This document shows, in pieces, positions 1-12,604 of a DNA stretch of 64,000 nucleotides (its first letter is position 1; each line of letters opens with the position of its first letter). Origin of the DNA: Lactuca virosa (lineage: Eukaryota > Streptophyta > Magnoliopsida > Asterales > Asteraceae); the NCBI GenBank assembly GCA_928212115.1, contig CAKMRJ010002223.1, positions 304,958,502 through 305,022,501 of the forward strand, given 5' to 3'. The notes beneath the pieces were generated by a model. That model saw only the letters and a list, made by a program, of their open reading frames with translations, was not told where the DNA came from and searched no databases. Made by a program: the position numbers and the translations under genes.

Positions 1-34
1 CACCCCTTCTCGGTCGAACCCTCGCATCCTCGCC

Positions 35-43
35 CTATAAATA
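35..43 (+). promoter_or_regulatory. TATA box of element A 5' LTR
   Basis: CTATAAATA lies in a GC-rich stretch and is repeated at 6533-6541 in the 3' LTR. Position and sequence fit a Pol II core promoter; the start site would be about 30 bp downstream. Confidence 0.7.
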
Positions 44-326
44 CAAGGCTTGCGAGCCTTCTCGGGTAATTTGGAGAAATTGCCATTTTTCACCCATTTT
101 TCAATATTTTCACTATTATGACATCCCCCGAAGCCCCGGTATCAATTTTAGCACCCGAAACACGTCCCGAAGTGCCCGGAGACCCCGAGAAATTTTTCTT
201 TTCGGTTTGAAGCTCTACCTTCGCAGAGCCCGATTTTCAATAAATCTCCCGGTTTTCAACGAGTAAAGTCATATTTAGAGCCGAAATGCTACTCAAATTA
301 CTATTTTAACCCCCGATTATTTCAAG

Positions 327-891
327 GTGAGTTTAATATATATTGGAACAATTGTATGTTATGTGTTATATGTGCTATGCGCTTTTCAGTGTTATTATTC
401 CGGGTTATTTTCCCGTGTTATTTTTATTCGCTATTTTTAATAGCAAAGAAATACCTTTGACCATGTGATCAGTGAAAGGACTTAGATTTACATTGGTACT
501 GGTATGTAGCCTCTGGCCATGTAGAGCATGTCTCCGTAAGAGAATGACTTCTATTCTATGGCATTGGCAGAAGGTTAGACATGGCTGAAAGCCTGAAATC
601 TACCAAAATGTTTAATCAGAAAGTGTATGTCTTCTGTGCCATTTGGGCCGAAGCTTTATTGATGTATATCAAGTATTGAAATTGTTATGTCTCATTGATT
701 GTATATTTTTGAATCAAATCAATGATTGAAATGGAAAGTTTGTCACATGATTCACATATGCCCTTGTTGTTCCTTGTTCCTCTTTGCTTCTGCCATATTG
801 AAGTATATATATGGCATAACGTTATATTGAATCTATTATTGAACTCACTAAGCGTCACCGCTTACCCTATCAATGTTTAACAAATTTGCAG
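327..891 (+). other. Candidate LTR-resident intron of element A
   Basis: The donor reads CAAG|GTGAGT (exon end 326). The acceptor reads ATTTGCAG|G (intron end 891), with GAACTCACTAAGC about 40-50 nt upstream as a possible branch-point region. The same pair occurs in the 3' LTR at 6780-7339. It lies about 290 nt downstream of the TATA box. Splicing is inferred from sequence only. Confidence 0.45.
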
Positions 892-1170
892 GAGATAAGT
901 AACCAGTATGGTTATATACTGTCGGAAGATGTAGAATAGTTTTTACTATTACTTTTGTACTTCGGTTTATGTATGTATAAAATTACAATATCCTGGGTAG
1001 TTATGTAAAATATTAAAACATAGTCGGTTTGTATCCAATCTTTTGTAATCACTTTATCAATGTAAAATATTATTTTATAAATATGCATGTAGCATGTTTT
1101 GGAGTAACTATATTGTCAAGTATGAAAGTTTGAGTCTTTCAGAAATTCAAAAGTGTGGGTCTTTCAATCA

Positions 1171-1182
1171 TGGTATCAAAGC
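1171..1182 (+). other. Primer binding site of element A (initiator Met tRNA)
   Basis: TGGTATCAAAGC begins four bases after the LTR end. The canonical plant iMet complement is TGGTATCAGAGC, so there is one mismatch. Confidence 0.85.
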
Positions 1183-1186
1183 AATA

Positions 1187-3802
1187 GTTTAAGTGCACTA
1201 AATACCACGGATTGGTATTTAGACTTAAACTGTTGGAAGTTCAATATATGAACTGGATTCATAATAATTATATGGATACAAACCATGGGATATACTTAAG
1301 TGGGGTATTGGGTAGTGATAAACCCTAGTATTCTAAGATATTAAGTTACTTCAAAATTTTCAGAGAATTAGTTTAAGTGAACTAGGAATTTTGAGAATTT
1401 CTAGACTTAAACATGAGTTGTTAAGTGAAGATGATACGATATGTATATGGTATACTTTAGGTTGAATACGTAATAGAGACAAGCACTAGAATATTAAAAG
1501 AGGAGATATGCATTATATTCTAATATGTGCTAAATGATAAATGAATATAGCATGCCTTAGAGTGCTTATCTATAATTGCTATTATTTGAGAAAGTTTAAG
1601 GTCTGTTGCCGACCTTGGTTTAGAAAATTTTATGTTCAAAATTCTAAGAATTTCCGTAATAGAATTTACATGAAACTTTTCGAAGTGATAAAGAGACTTA
1701 TGATAGTTGACATCGATAAGTTTATAAATAAACGATCACGGGATATCGTAAAATAATAAATATGAAGTGTTATCATAAATAGTGTATTAATACCAATAGA
1801 GTGGTATTATACATTTAAAGTATGTTTTGATGATATAATAACATCTTTGGAAGAAAGATGTGCGTTTGAAACACGTTTGGGCGAGATAAATGTGTTGGTA
1901 CAAATCCATGAAGTTGTTCCACCGCTGTCCAGATTGAAGCAGTGATTGTTTATAGTGTCGGAAGAACCGAAGATGGTGATAAATACTTCGACAGTATTGA
2001 AATTAATGTGGTACAAGATTTAGAAGAATTAAATAAAGATCAAAGGAAAGACTAATGAAGTTTTCAGACTCAATAGGCGAAGATTTTGTGATATAGTGTG
2101 TAGTTCAAGTAGTAATCCTATACAGGATGTTCAGACTTAGTATTTAATAATACTGAGCGACTTCTATCACATCCTTATGGAAATTCCATTGTGTGTTAAG
2201 CCGACTTTAACATACATGATTAGGATGGTGAAATAGGTTATTTGATTGTGAAAAGGCTGAGTGGCTTACTTGTTAGAGTAAGGTAGAGTACTTAGTTGAG
2301 GAAGATATACACTCATATTATTATATGAGAAGAGATGTTGTAGTTAGGAATGAAAGAGAAGCAAGTTGAAGCTAGTAGAACATGCTGAGATGCAGCTATA
2401 ATGCGGACTTCCTAGGATAGATTCCTATGAAGTAGACTTAGACTTACTTATATACAGGAATAACGATGTCATGGAAGGATAATGAAACGAACAAATGTGC
2501 ATGGTGAATTACATAAGTTAGAAGATTATGCAAGAAGTTGAAAACCGTTTGTCTCTACACTGCTAGAGTAAATTTTGGGTGTAGTATGTCTTGCAGAGTA
2601 GACACTACCCGAGAAAGAATTTATATGAAGAATTGGAAGTAAAATTCTATCGACCTATGAAAAAGTATTAGAATATGCTAGATCAAGCATATACGTGAGA
2701 AGAATCTTAGAAGACTAGTATAAGTAATCCAAGATATGTTTGATAGAAACGCGAAATCCCTAGTTGAGTCTAAGAGAAATTGTTGTATGTACTTGTTTGA
2801 ACACACTCAGGTGTGAAAAGTTGCTTTGTGAAAACTTTTGAATGTTGACTTGGGAACCGCGAGACAATACTTGGGACGAGTATGAGTAGGTGTGAATAGT
2901 AGTAGAGGCCCATACTACTGGAAGCACATGACTCACGCTTGGATCAGGGAAAGTCACAAGGTTAACAAGAAGATAGTAAATGATTTCGTTTTATTCATGT
3001 GTGTCGTTACCTTCGTTTCGGTAATGACTAAGAAGATAATTATGGTTCAAATCTTAATGTCATAAAGAGTAGAGTCCGATTAATATAAATCTACAAAGAT
3101 AAAGTTGATTGGTTTAGAAAGCCATGTATTGAGTAATGACAAAACTTTAGTCAAGAAGGAGACGATCGAGATCGTCGATAGAAATATAACGATCTTCATT
3201 AAAGAATTGAGCAACCATTAACTAGAAATGTTACCTGTTACGAAGACGATGAAGAATTTAGTTATTCATGGAAGGATTACAGTATGAATTCCGTGATTTC
3301 GTAATCAATCGGAATATTCTGTCATTTAACAAAACTGATTTATATACCCGAAAGCACGAGCACGAATTAGAAATACGTGGTGCTATTCTTTCTGTTCTAA
3401 AGCATCCACGTGTTGATCAAACTCTCTTTGTATTCTCTATTCCATCAGCTCGATTTATTCGGTCTGATTCTAATACAAGAGTTTGATTCGTTATGTGTCT
3501 TGTGCGTTATAAAATCAAAGGTCATTAGAATATGACCATTCGAGTTGTTGTTATAGCAAAAGTAAAGACCTTATCTTGGGTTTAGTCTATAAACCAAGAA
3601 GGAGCAGGAGTCTACAATGAGAATTGAGTTTTAACTCAAAGATTAGGATCGAAGGCCCAATAGAGAATGATGAGCGGGTGCAGGTTTGAGCACCGCTAGT
3701 AACTAAGAAGTTTGAAGAGTTTGACAATCGTTTGGCAAACCAAAAGTTAAATATCGTACATTATAGATTACCACAGAGGAGGTAAGTTAGGACTCGAATG
3801 TT
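1187..3802 (+). other. Element A leader and unrecognisable gag region
   Basis: This AT-rich 2.6-kb stretch between the primer binding site and protease should contain gag. No frame longer than about 72 codons is open and no zinc knuckle or gag motif could be read. It is either gag decayed beyond recognition or replacement sequence. Confidence 0.6.
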
Positions 3803-4410
3803 GTGACTAGTAATTTTCTCGTAAACTTTAGATCTGCTCACATCTTATTTGATTGTGATGCCTCAAATTCTTTTGTGCCTTATAAATTCGCACATTCTTT
3901 TCATATTGCTTGTTATGCAATTGTCCAATCATTTCATATAGATAACATAGGAGTATATCATTACTTGCTGATAAAGTCTATAGGGATAGTGTCATAGGAA
4001 TTGAAGGTTATAATCTTCTTGCTAACCTAATTCCTATCTCCTTGCCCAACTTTGATATTATTCTCGGCATGGATTGGTTGTCAAATAACCACGCAAAACT
4101 CTTGTGCTACGAAGAGATAGTATGCATCCCTATCGAAGAAGAGGATTCTATTTATGTCTACGTTGAAAATAATAACTTCTTTCTTAAAAACTCGTAAATT
4201 TATATCGAAGGGATATTCTACTTATTCGGCTAATGTAGTTGATATCTCAAGAGAGGGGGAAGAAAATTGTAAATGATGTTTCCATTATTAATGAAAATCT
4301 TGATGATCTTCCTGAGGAATTGCCTGGACTACCCCGAATAGGCAAGTAGAATTCCGAATTGACCTTATGCCTGGTGCTACTCTAATTGCCAAAGACTGCT
4401 ATATAGAATG
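3803..4410 (+). pseudogene. Element A protease and start-of-RT remnant
   Basis: The first frame (3803-3997) resembles a retropepsin entry, but the catalytic D-[ST]-G-A has become D-C-D-A. Around 4055-4085 a frame reads the protease C-terminal signature IILGMDWLS. At about 4305-4390 the N-terminal RT lead-in (LPEELPGL..., RQVEFRIDLMPGA) is visible. The frame then jumps at about 4395 into integrase, so RT and RNase H (about 2 kb) are deleted. Confidence 0.8.
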
Positions 4411-5407
4411 ATAGCATTTGGGTAATTGTGGACCAGCTGACTAAGAGTGCATATTTTCTCGCCATATGTACAACGGTTCTAATGGAGAAATATGCACAAG
4501 TTTACTTAGACGAAATCATCGCGAGACATGATGTACCACTAAAGATTATTTCAGATCGTGATACTCGTTTCACTTCTCATTTTTGGGCGAGTATGCAACG
4601 TGAATTGGGATCTCGAGTTGCTCTCAACACAACTTATCATCCCCAGACAGATAGTCAAACGGAGAGAACGATCCAAACAGTAGAAGATATGCTTCGTGCA
4701 TGTGTCTTGGAATTCGGTGGTAACTGGGACAAGTACTTGTTCTTATAGAATTTTCGTATAATAACGGTTACCACGCTTCAATCAAAATACCACCATATGA
4801 AGCATTATATGGTCGTAAATTCCGTACGCCATTATATTGACGAGATATAGGACATAAGATCCTTGGAGGCCCTGAAATGATTCAAGATACCACCGACAAG
4901 AATCAAATTGTACGAGAAAGAATGAAAGCAGCACATGATCGATGAGAGACCTGTGTAGAAATGGTGCAGACAATCCATAGAATTCCAAGTGGGTGATACT
5001 GAAGGTAACCCCGTGGAAAGGTATTATGAAATTTGAGAAAGAAAGGAAAACTAAGTCCTAGATTTGTTGGTCTTTTCAAAATTATCAAGGGGATTGGTAA
5101 ACAAGCATACCGCTTGGAATTGCATGAAAATTTGGCAGGTATTCATGATGTATTTCATGTGAGTTATCTGTGCAAATGCTTGAGCGTATATGATGAAACG
5201 ATTCCGTTATCCTTAGAGAAATTGGATAAAAAGTTAAGACATGTAAAAAAAGAAAAAAAACTTGAAAAGATCGTAACGAATGAACGACTAATCTATGTAA
5301 TAAAGAAGTGGAGTTGGTGCTTGTCAAGTGGAAGCACCATCGAGGCCTAAAATTATACTTGGGAGAATAAGAATGAAATAAGAGCGAAGTATCCCCATTT
5401 GTTTTAA
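4411..5407 (+). pseudogene. Element A integrase core and chromodomain remnant
   Basis: The frame at 4428-4748 reads an integrase core beginning at DQLTKSAYF. The second catalytic Asp is in ISDRDTRF, and the Glu region is in QTERTIQTVEDML. The core frame is then broken by a stop. The frame at 5033-5350 covers the C-terminal GPY/F-like part (PRFVGLFKIIKGIGKQAYRL) and the chromodomain start (LVKWKHHRG, by frameshift), and a TWENKNEIRAKYPHLF-like tail ends near 5407. The chromodomain-like tail places A in the chromoviruses. Confidence 0.85.
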
Positions 5408-5435
5408 TCGTTGTGATTTCGGGGACGAAATCCTC

Positions 5436-5451
5436 AAAAGGAGGAGGTATT
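5436..5451 (+). other. Polypurine tract of element A
   Basis: The purine run AAAAGGAGGAGGT directly precedes the 3' LTR start TGTAACATA at 5452. It follows the GGGGACGAAATCC context common to plant chromoviruses. Confidence 0.8.
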
Positions 5452-7615
5452 TGTAACATACACGTTTTGAAATCGTGTATTGTAAATTATAAAAGAGAAT
5501 AATATTATGAAATATTATGTGAAATTGAGTGTTGAGTTCTAACAGATAGTTTTTACTAGAAATTAAGTAAAACTATGTTTAGAATCACTCAGAAAATATT
5601 GGAAGTCTTATGAGATTCCAGTTAAAAGCCAAATAGTGAAATTTAGCGAAAATATAAAATTTGAAATAAGTAAAACTTTATTATTGAAAGTTGTAGATAA
5701 ACTCGTTAGAAACATGTAGGCGAAAACCCTCGTCGAAATCCGAGTTATAACGAAGAAGTTATGACCAATCGAAGATCCGCGACAAAACCGGCACTACGTA
5801 GAATGACGTAAAAAGTGAGTTCTTGATAAACTACTTTTTAGCCTTGGTGATCTAAATGAAAGTCGTAGTATTCGTTAAACCGAGAATTTTGATAAAAAGA
5901 ACGCCAAAATCTGACTTCGTATGAGAAAGTTATGATTTTTCTTAGTTTCAGCTCAACAGTAGACAGCTAAAAACTCGCATTTTAGATCGAGCAATATTTA
6001 GCCAACACAACCTAAACGAGAATCGAAGGTCTCGTCAATAGTAGTACAACGGTAAAAAGCCTGACAAAAACGGACGTCGGATGAAGAAGTTATGAATTTT
6101 TAACGGAGTTACCAGTCCCGGTCTGTTAAAAGTAATAATATTAAAAATAAAGTCAAAATTAGCTAACAAGTCTAAACGAAAGTTGTAGAATATATTCCCG
6201 CCTACGCGTGCATATAAAGAACGTCAAAAACGGAGCGCGTATGAGAAAGTTATGGATTTTAGAACATTGGGGCACAATTTTCGAGAAATTTTGCATGAAT
6301 AGTGCCGGCCACGTCACCGCTCTCGCGATCAGCCTCGTGCCGACCAGTCGACGCGTGCCGCTTCTGGATTCGACCGAAGTCGCAGCCCACTGGCGTCCGA
6401 TGCGCCTCGCTCTGTGTCCCGTCCGAACCTCGCACAGGTGGCCCTTCGCATGCGCGTCGCGTGCCTTCGCCTCCTGCTGCCACCTGCCCTCGCTGACTCA
6501 CCCCTTCTCGGACGAACCCTCGCATCCTCGCCCTATAAATACAAGGCTTGCGAGCCTTCTCGGGTAATTTGGAGAAATTGCCATTTTTCACCCATTTTTC
6601 AATATTTTCACTATTATGACATCCCCCGAAGCCCCGGTATCATCTTTAGCACCCTAAACACGTCCCGAAGTGGCCGGAGACCCCGGTTTTCAATAAATCT
6701 CCCGGTTTTCAACGAGTAAAGTCATAATTAGAGCCGAAATGCTGCTCAAATTACTATTTTAACCCCCGGTTATTTCAAGGTGAGTTTAATATATAGGAAA
6801 AATTGTATGTTATGTGTTATATGTGCTATGTGCTTTTCAGTGTTATTATTCCGGGTTATTTTCCCGTGTTATTTTATTCGCTATGTTAATAGCAAAGAAT
6901 ACATTTGACCATGTGATCAGTGAAAGGACTTAGATTCACATTGGTACTGGTATGTAGCCTCTGGCCATGTAGAGCATGTCTCCGTAAGAGAATGACTTCT
7001 ATTCTATGGCATTGGCAGAAGGTTAGACAAGGCTGAAAGCCTGAAATCTACCAAAATGTTTAATCAGAAAGTGTATGTCTTCTGTGCCATTTGGGCCTAA
7101 GCGTTATTGATGTATATCAAGTATTGAAATTCTTATGTCTCATTGATTGTATATTTTTGAATCAAATCAATTATTGATATGGAAAGTTTGTCACATGATT
7201 CACATATGCCCTTGTTGTTCCTTGTTCCTCTTTGCTTCTGCCATATTGAAGTATATATATGGCATAACGTTATATTGAATCTATTATTGAACTCACTAAG
7301 CGTCACCGCTTACCCTATCAATGTTTAACAAATTTGCAGGAGATAAGTAACCAGTATGGTTATACACTGTCGGAAGATGTAGAATAGTTTTTACTATTAC
7401 TTTTGTACTTCGGTTTATGTATGTATAAAATTACAATATCCTGGGTAGTTATGTAAAATATTTAAAACATAGTCGGTTTGTATCCAATCTTTTGTAATCA
7501 CTTTATCAATGTAAAATATTATTTTATAAATCTGCATGTAGCATGTTTTGGAGTAACTATATTGTCAAGTATGAAAGTTTGAGTCTTTCAGAAATTCGAA
7601 ATTGTGGGTCTTTCA
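5452..7615 (+). repeat. Element A 3' LTR (complete, 2,164 bp)
   Basis: It runs from TGTAACATA to ...GTCTTTCA. Its 3' 1.1 kb matches 1-1166. It contains a TATA box (6533-6541), the donor/acceptor pair 6780/7339, and a stretch near 6205-6250 that is homologous, on the opposite strand, to the solo LTR near 52590-52660. A and the solo LTR are therefore distant relatives. Confidence 0.9.
6533..6541 (+). promoter_or_regulatory. TATA box of element A 3' LTR
   Basis: CTATAAATA, the same as in the 5' LTR. Confidence 0.65.
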
Positions 7616-10441
7616 TCTTGTCACTGCTAGGAAGTGTTAGATTCAAAACTATTATGCAATGATTCTTCTGTAATGTCTAGGTACCAAAAGTCACAGAGAC
7701 TTGACCAACGATATTACAAAGTATTCCTTTGGAGATTGTTACAGGACAATTCCATGGAAGCGAAGTCTCAAATTCAAAGTACATTCCTTTGAACATCATT
7801 CTTTCATAAAAGTTTCTAACCACAGATTCTTAATACCCAACACCCAATATGAAAACATTCCATATTTTCCATATGACAACTCATTATTGATAGAATACTT
7901 TCTATTTATAATAATGTCGATATAGTCCATGCATTACTATACTTCCAACTGCCCTTAAGTGACCAATCCTCGGTGAACCTTAGATTGTCCTTTAACAGTT
8001 GTTTAACCACTTTAGTCATATTCGACTCTATCTCTTTTTTTCCTCTTAATGCCCTAGAAAATATTTAGAATGGATGAAGATTATATCACATGTAATCGAT
8101 CCTATACCTGAAGCATATAGGACACAATTCATGATGTATTACATAAAGACATGATACTTGACCAATCATTTTCTATAATATATCTATTTTCCATGTTCTC
8201 ATCAGTCGAATTATGAAAAGGGATGCCGTAATCATAGTCGAATTTTGAGAACGCAATTAACACATCCATATATAGAATTTCCTTATGTTGAACCATTCCA
8301 ACATAACATTCATATATAAATTTGACTAAATATGATTAAAATCTCAATCTAAGCTTTTAGATTTGAAATGAAGTATGAATTCCTCTCCCTTAATTATAGC
8401 AAAACAACTTTTCAAACCCTGCAACTTGCGAATTGAAACTTTTGTTTTCTATAATTAACATTGCTAACATTCATCATAACTGATTATGCTCCCACTCGCA
8501 TAATAACATTTATGCTCCCACTAGCTTTGACATGTACCCAAAAATGAGCTGGACTTCTAGAAATCAATACTTATTGACTTTCATTACCAAAGTTCAGATT
8601 TCTAATACGAGATGCTTTGACAATACTTTATCTAGGCTTCTCAAACTGATACACCTTTCCTTAGATAGCTCACATGTGTGTCTAAACAATTTAAGAACTT
8701 ACAGCAATAAGTATCAAATGTTTAGACTTTTTGCCATTCATCATAATTCGAATTATGAAAAGGGATGCCGTAATCATAATCAAATTTGAGAATGCAAATA
8801 TCACAACTGATATCTCCTTAAAATCTACTTAGTGAAACCGTTTCCTCACCATCATTTTCATGAATTGGAGAGAAACCTTATGACACTTAGATTTTATGGT
8901 GTATGTGTTCCTATCCATGTGAATTTGTCAAACCATAATCAAAAGACAAGGTTAGTGACAAATCCAAACTCATATGGATTGAACGTGTTCAATCTTAATT
9001 TCTTGCCACTTGGCAGCTCAAGGGCTTACCATTGCTTCCAGGTTGTTATGCAAACAATTGAGAACTCATAGAAATCACATGCATAGTCAACTTTAACTGG
9101 AATGGGCACAGAAACAAGAATATGTCAACACGATAGGTTACAAACCTCAATTCGTGTGCTAGTGATTAACAATAGGTTTACTCTTGATTAGTTCTTGAAA
9201 CTTTCAAGATCTTTAAGACTCTCACTGACCTCTTGACATATAAGATTCACATTGTCAAGGAATATTACTTGACAAACAAATATTCAAGAGTTAGTGCGGA
9301 TTCTAATCAAGACTAACACTTCACACAATTGGTCTTAGTTGGTCTTTGTTTATCCAAAACATCACAACTTAACCAATTTCAAATGTACAAGAGTAGAAAA
9401 CATTTTACTCTACATTTGATGATTGTTATAAACCTTCTTAATTTAGTGTCACTCAAGGCACAAGCTTGGAGTATGCCTCTAAGACTTGTTTTGGAACGAA
9501 GTATGACTCATCTTCTAGATTTAACCATTTCAACAATTCACGATTCCTCTTCTTAGCCATAGAAATGCACTTAGACGTTTTTAGAGGATCAATTATGATA
9601 TGGTTTTCATAATCATTAAGATGATCATAAAACACGATACTAAAGTACTCTCCCATCTTTTCAGATTGGACAAACTTTTTATCTTTCTGCCTAATTTGAT
9701 CCTTCTCATTCATTCTGCCATACATTGAAACTTTTCCAATGTTCTGAATTATACTTAAACTTGTAAGCATAACCATATTTACTAAACTTTAGTAAATCAT
9801 GACGAATAGTCTTATCGTTCTCTGTGGTGGACCTGACCAGTGCACACCACATGTACCCACATCCCTTAGTCCCTGCGTACTTGACTCACATATACATGTG
9901 AACAAGGAATTAGTCTTAATTTCCAAAGATGATTGATCAAAATACTATCATTCACACTACACTAGTTGCATGATTCAAGTATTGTATCCAAACTGTCTCG
10001 TGTGGTCATGATGAACTTCTTTTGATGACTTTCCTCCTATTTGTAATTATGACACAACCACAAACGAAAGAATCAAATCCATATTGCTAATAATGAAATG
10101 CCATGGTAAGGAAACTTAAAAATAAGACAAAAAACAAAAAAAATTTCTTTATTTAAAAAAGTGCGGAAAACTTTTCCTTACAATGCAATTTAAAATGAAA
10201 ATTATGTTACAAAATATTTCTTAGCAATCTATCATAACTCTTAAGCAACAGCTCAAAAATCCGATCATCGAATCAGGCGATCAAAATCCATCTCTTTGCT
10301 ATCAGATTCAACTTACTCTTCCTTTAAGCTTCCTTTCTTTTCTTTGATGCAACCTAGTCACATCATGTATTAAGAATCTCCAAATAGGAACTTAATTGAG
10401 TCAGATAGTGGACTTCCCTGAAGTAGAACCATACATTCTGA
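7616..10441 (-). pseudogene. E1 decayed pol region
   Basis: No long frame survives. Homology to the pol of E3 can still be followed in patches. About 8516-8620 matches the E3 RT stretch just before the YVDD site (33186-33290). About 9630-9720 matches the integrase coding stretch at 34430-34500. The same decayed patches are shared with E2, so the decay predates at least one of the insertions. Confidence 0.6.
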
Positions 10442-11151
10442 TTAAACTGCACAGGTAGTCAGGGAAACTTCGCTTCCAATGTCCCTTTTCTTGGCAATAA
10501 AACAAACAGATTCTCTTGGAATGGTACATGGGACAATCTCAGACTTAGCCTTTCTCTTTACCATTTGGTCAACCGAGTTGACTATGGCCGATCCCTTTCC
10601 ATTGGGAAGAGAAGACTTTTCTGGACTTCCAATGTTTCCATTGTCAATGTCCATGGAAGTTTGGGAAGTAGAACTTCCAATCAAATTTGCTTTTCCAGTG
10701 CGCCAAATCATTCCTGATTAAGCAACAACAAACAAATGTGTTAGATCAATAAGGGCCATGTCGTGATCTCCCATATAGTAGTCCTTAAAGAACCCGCTAT
10801 ATGACTTAGGAAGTGATCGAAGAACCCAGTCAACAGCCAACTTCCTTGAGACAACGACACACAACTCTCCCGGCTTGTCAATGTGTGACTTCATCTCCAA
10901 GACATATGCACACATAGACCTTCCATCTTGGTGTTTGCTAGCCAATAGGGTTTTAGTGACCTTAAACTTTTCAAGTCTTTGAACTTGTGGGTCAGGGAGA
11001 ATTATTGGAGGAGGTGGAGGAAGTGAAGTTCCACTAAAGAACAAAGAATTGATTAATCTTTCACCTTGATTGCCTTGTGAAAATCATCTTTATAAAAAAA
11101 GTTTTTTTTTCAAAAGATTCGGGAAGACCATAGTTGTCTGAACTTAGACAT
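10442..11151 (-). pseudogene. E1 gag remnant
   Basis: The minus-strand start at 11151 reads MSKFRQLW. The frame at 11044-10718 has a proline-rich patch (PPPPPIILPDPQ) and then a copia-gag block including LASKHQDG, MCAYVLEMKSHIDK and WVLRSLPKSYSGF. The frame at 10711-10442 ends at a zinc knuckle still readable after a one-base frame change (C-x2-C-x4-H, last Cys replaced). It would be the structural nucleocapsid protein; it is not functional here. Confidence 0.75.
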
Positions 11152-11930
11152 TTATGAGGGAGAAATTCAAGGTTAGTTGTTTTTAGTCCTTAATATAACT
11201 ATCAACATGAAATATTAAGGATAGGACCCAACACAATATTTTACAGTTCGGAAGAGGGATGCCGTAATCCAATTGTAAAATATTTGAAGGTAGGTAAACG
11301 ACGATTTACCAATTTCCACCATGAAAAACGAAATTGATTACTAAGTTTTAAATGGATTGAAACTCCTAGATCCTTTGAGATTCATTGAACTTTTCAATGG
11401 CATGTTTAAATCTCGATTGTGTCCTTCAAGTTTGTGACGGGGATGCCGAGGATCACAAACAGGGTGTGAATAACCATGCAAATTAGCTTGGTATACCCAA
11501 TGTTACAACCACCTAATCAATATGCCGGTTAACCACACACGCTCCATTTATCTATGATTAACATCAAGATACCCTTTGCACGCACTGTCAGTCCCAGATT
11601 AGTGTGCCGGTTAACCGCACACGCTCCACTAACGAATTAACAAGGTGCAAAATGCAATTTCACGGGTTAGAACCATATTCAGATTTTTCCTAAGTAACTA
11701 AGATTGGGAATTTATAAATGTTTAGTTACTTAGTATTTCATTATACTTTTAATGAGAATTTAAATGTCCTGTAAAACCCATTCGGCAAACGACCCTCCAC
11801 CAGTCAAGGAAGCGGTGGGTGAGAGTGGACACCCATTAAACTGCCATTTTATAGGCAGTCACCTTTATACCCCCCTTATAGACCCGGCTTCGTGAATGAG
11901 GGCCTACTAACGGTAAGACTGACTTTACTC

Positions 11931-11991
11931 TTATATATATATCTATATATATATATATATATATATATCTATATATATATATATATATATT
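11931..11991. repeat. TA dinucleotide microsatellite in E1 leader
   Basis: About 60 bp of alternating T and A with two TC interruptions. The corresponding site in E3 is a CA/TA microsatellite. Confidence 0.95.
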
Positions 11992-12604
11992 AAACCTGTA
12001 ATATTATAATAGTATAAGGGTTGAATTTTAAATTTTTTAAAACTCTAGGGTTTGGAACTAAATTATTCAAAAGGTGAAACTTTACAAATTCCAAAACTTG
12101 AGGGCAAGTTTTGAAACTTGACAAAACTATTCAAATCCATAACTTATGAGTTTCATATAGGTTTTATGAAAATACTTTTGACATTCCATAACTTGAGGAC
12201 AAGTTATGGAGTTCATAAAACCATTTATGGGAAAAAGACTCTTCAAGTCATAAACCTATGATTTTAATGATCTCATTAAAAGGAAAACTTTTCATTTTCC
12301 ATAACTTGAGGACAAGTTATGGAATTCATCAAAACATTTAGATCAAAAAATTCTAACAAGAAAATCAAACAATTTGCCTATGATCTAGATTAAACTCATA
12401 AGAACAAGACAATTCATATCAAACAAATTTCATGTAATTAGCCTAACCATATAAACTAAGACAAAACATGAAACTTTGACAATTATCTTTTAAATTGGAT
12501 AAGCATGATCATTACCACGTCAAAAACATGTTTATAAGTTCAAAATCAGTTTAGGGTAATGATCCTAGTCCAATTCCAGCCTTAAAACTCGAAATTCTGC
12601 ATCC

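Larger units (their letters stand above)
1..1166 (+). repeat. Element A 5' LTR (3' part only)
   Basis: Base 1 aligns with base 6499 of the 3' LTR. The LTR ends in CA at 1166, four bases before a primer binding site. It carries a TATA box, a consensus splice donor and a consensus splice acceptor. The promoter-distal first kilobase of the LTR lies outside the window. Confidence 0.9.
1..7615 (+). mobile_element. Element A: Ty3/gypsy chromovirus-like LTR retrotransposon, 5' LTR cut by window edge
   Basis: Two copies of one LTR (1-1166 and 5452-7615) flank about 4.3 kb of interior holding a primer binding site, decayed protease, integrase and chromodomain remnants, and a polypurine tract. The LTRs differ at only about 1-2% of sites over the shared 3' 900 bp, apart from a 42-bp deletion in the 3' copy. 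The interior has no long frame and lacks the RT/RNase H segment. A interrupts E1: sequence from 7616 matches the interior of E2. The right-hand flanking 5-mer is TCTTG; its partner should lie left of the window. Confidence 0.88.

Noticed and set aside
6208..6719. Four overlapping GC-rich frames of 64-119 codons around the TATA box of the element A 3' LTR
   Set aside because: They lie in the LTR promoter region, run on both strands and have no recognisable motif. Their openness is explained by local GC content.
10479..10721. 80-codon plus-strand frame opposite E1 gag
   Set aside because: It is the antisense shadow of the decayed nucleocapsid region.
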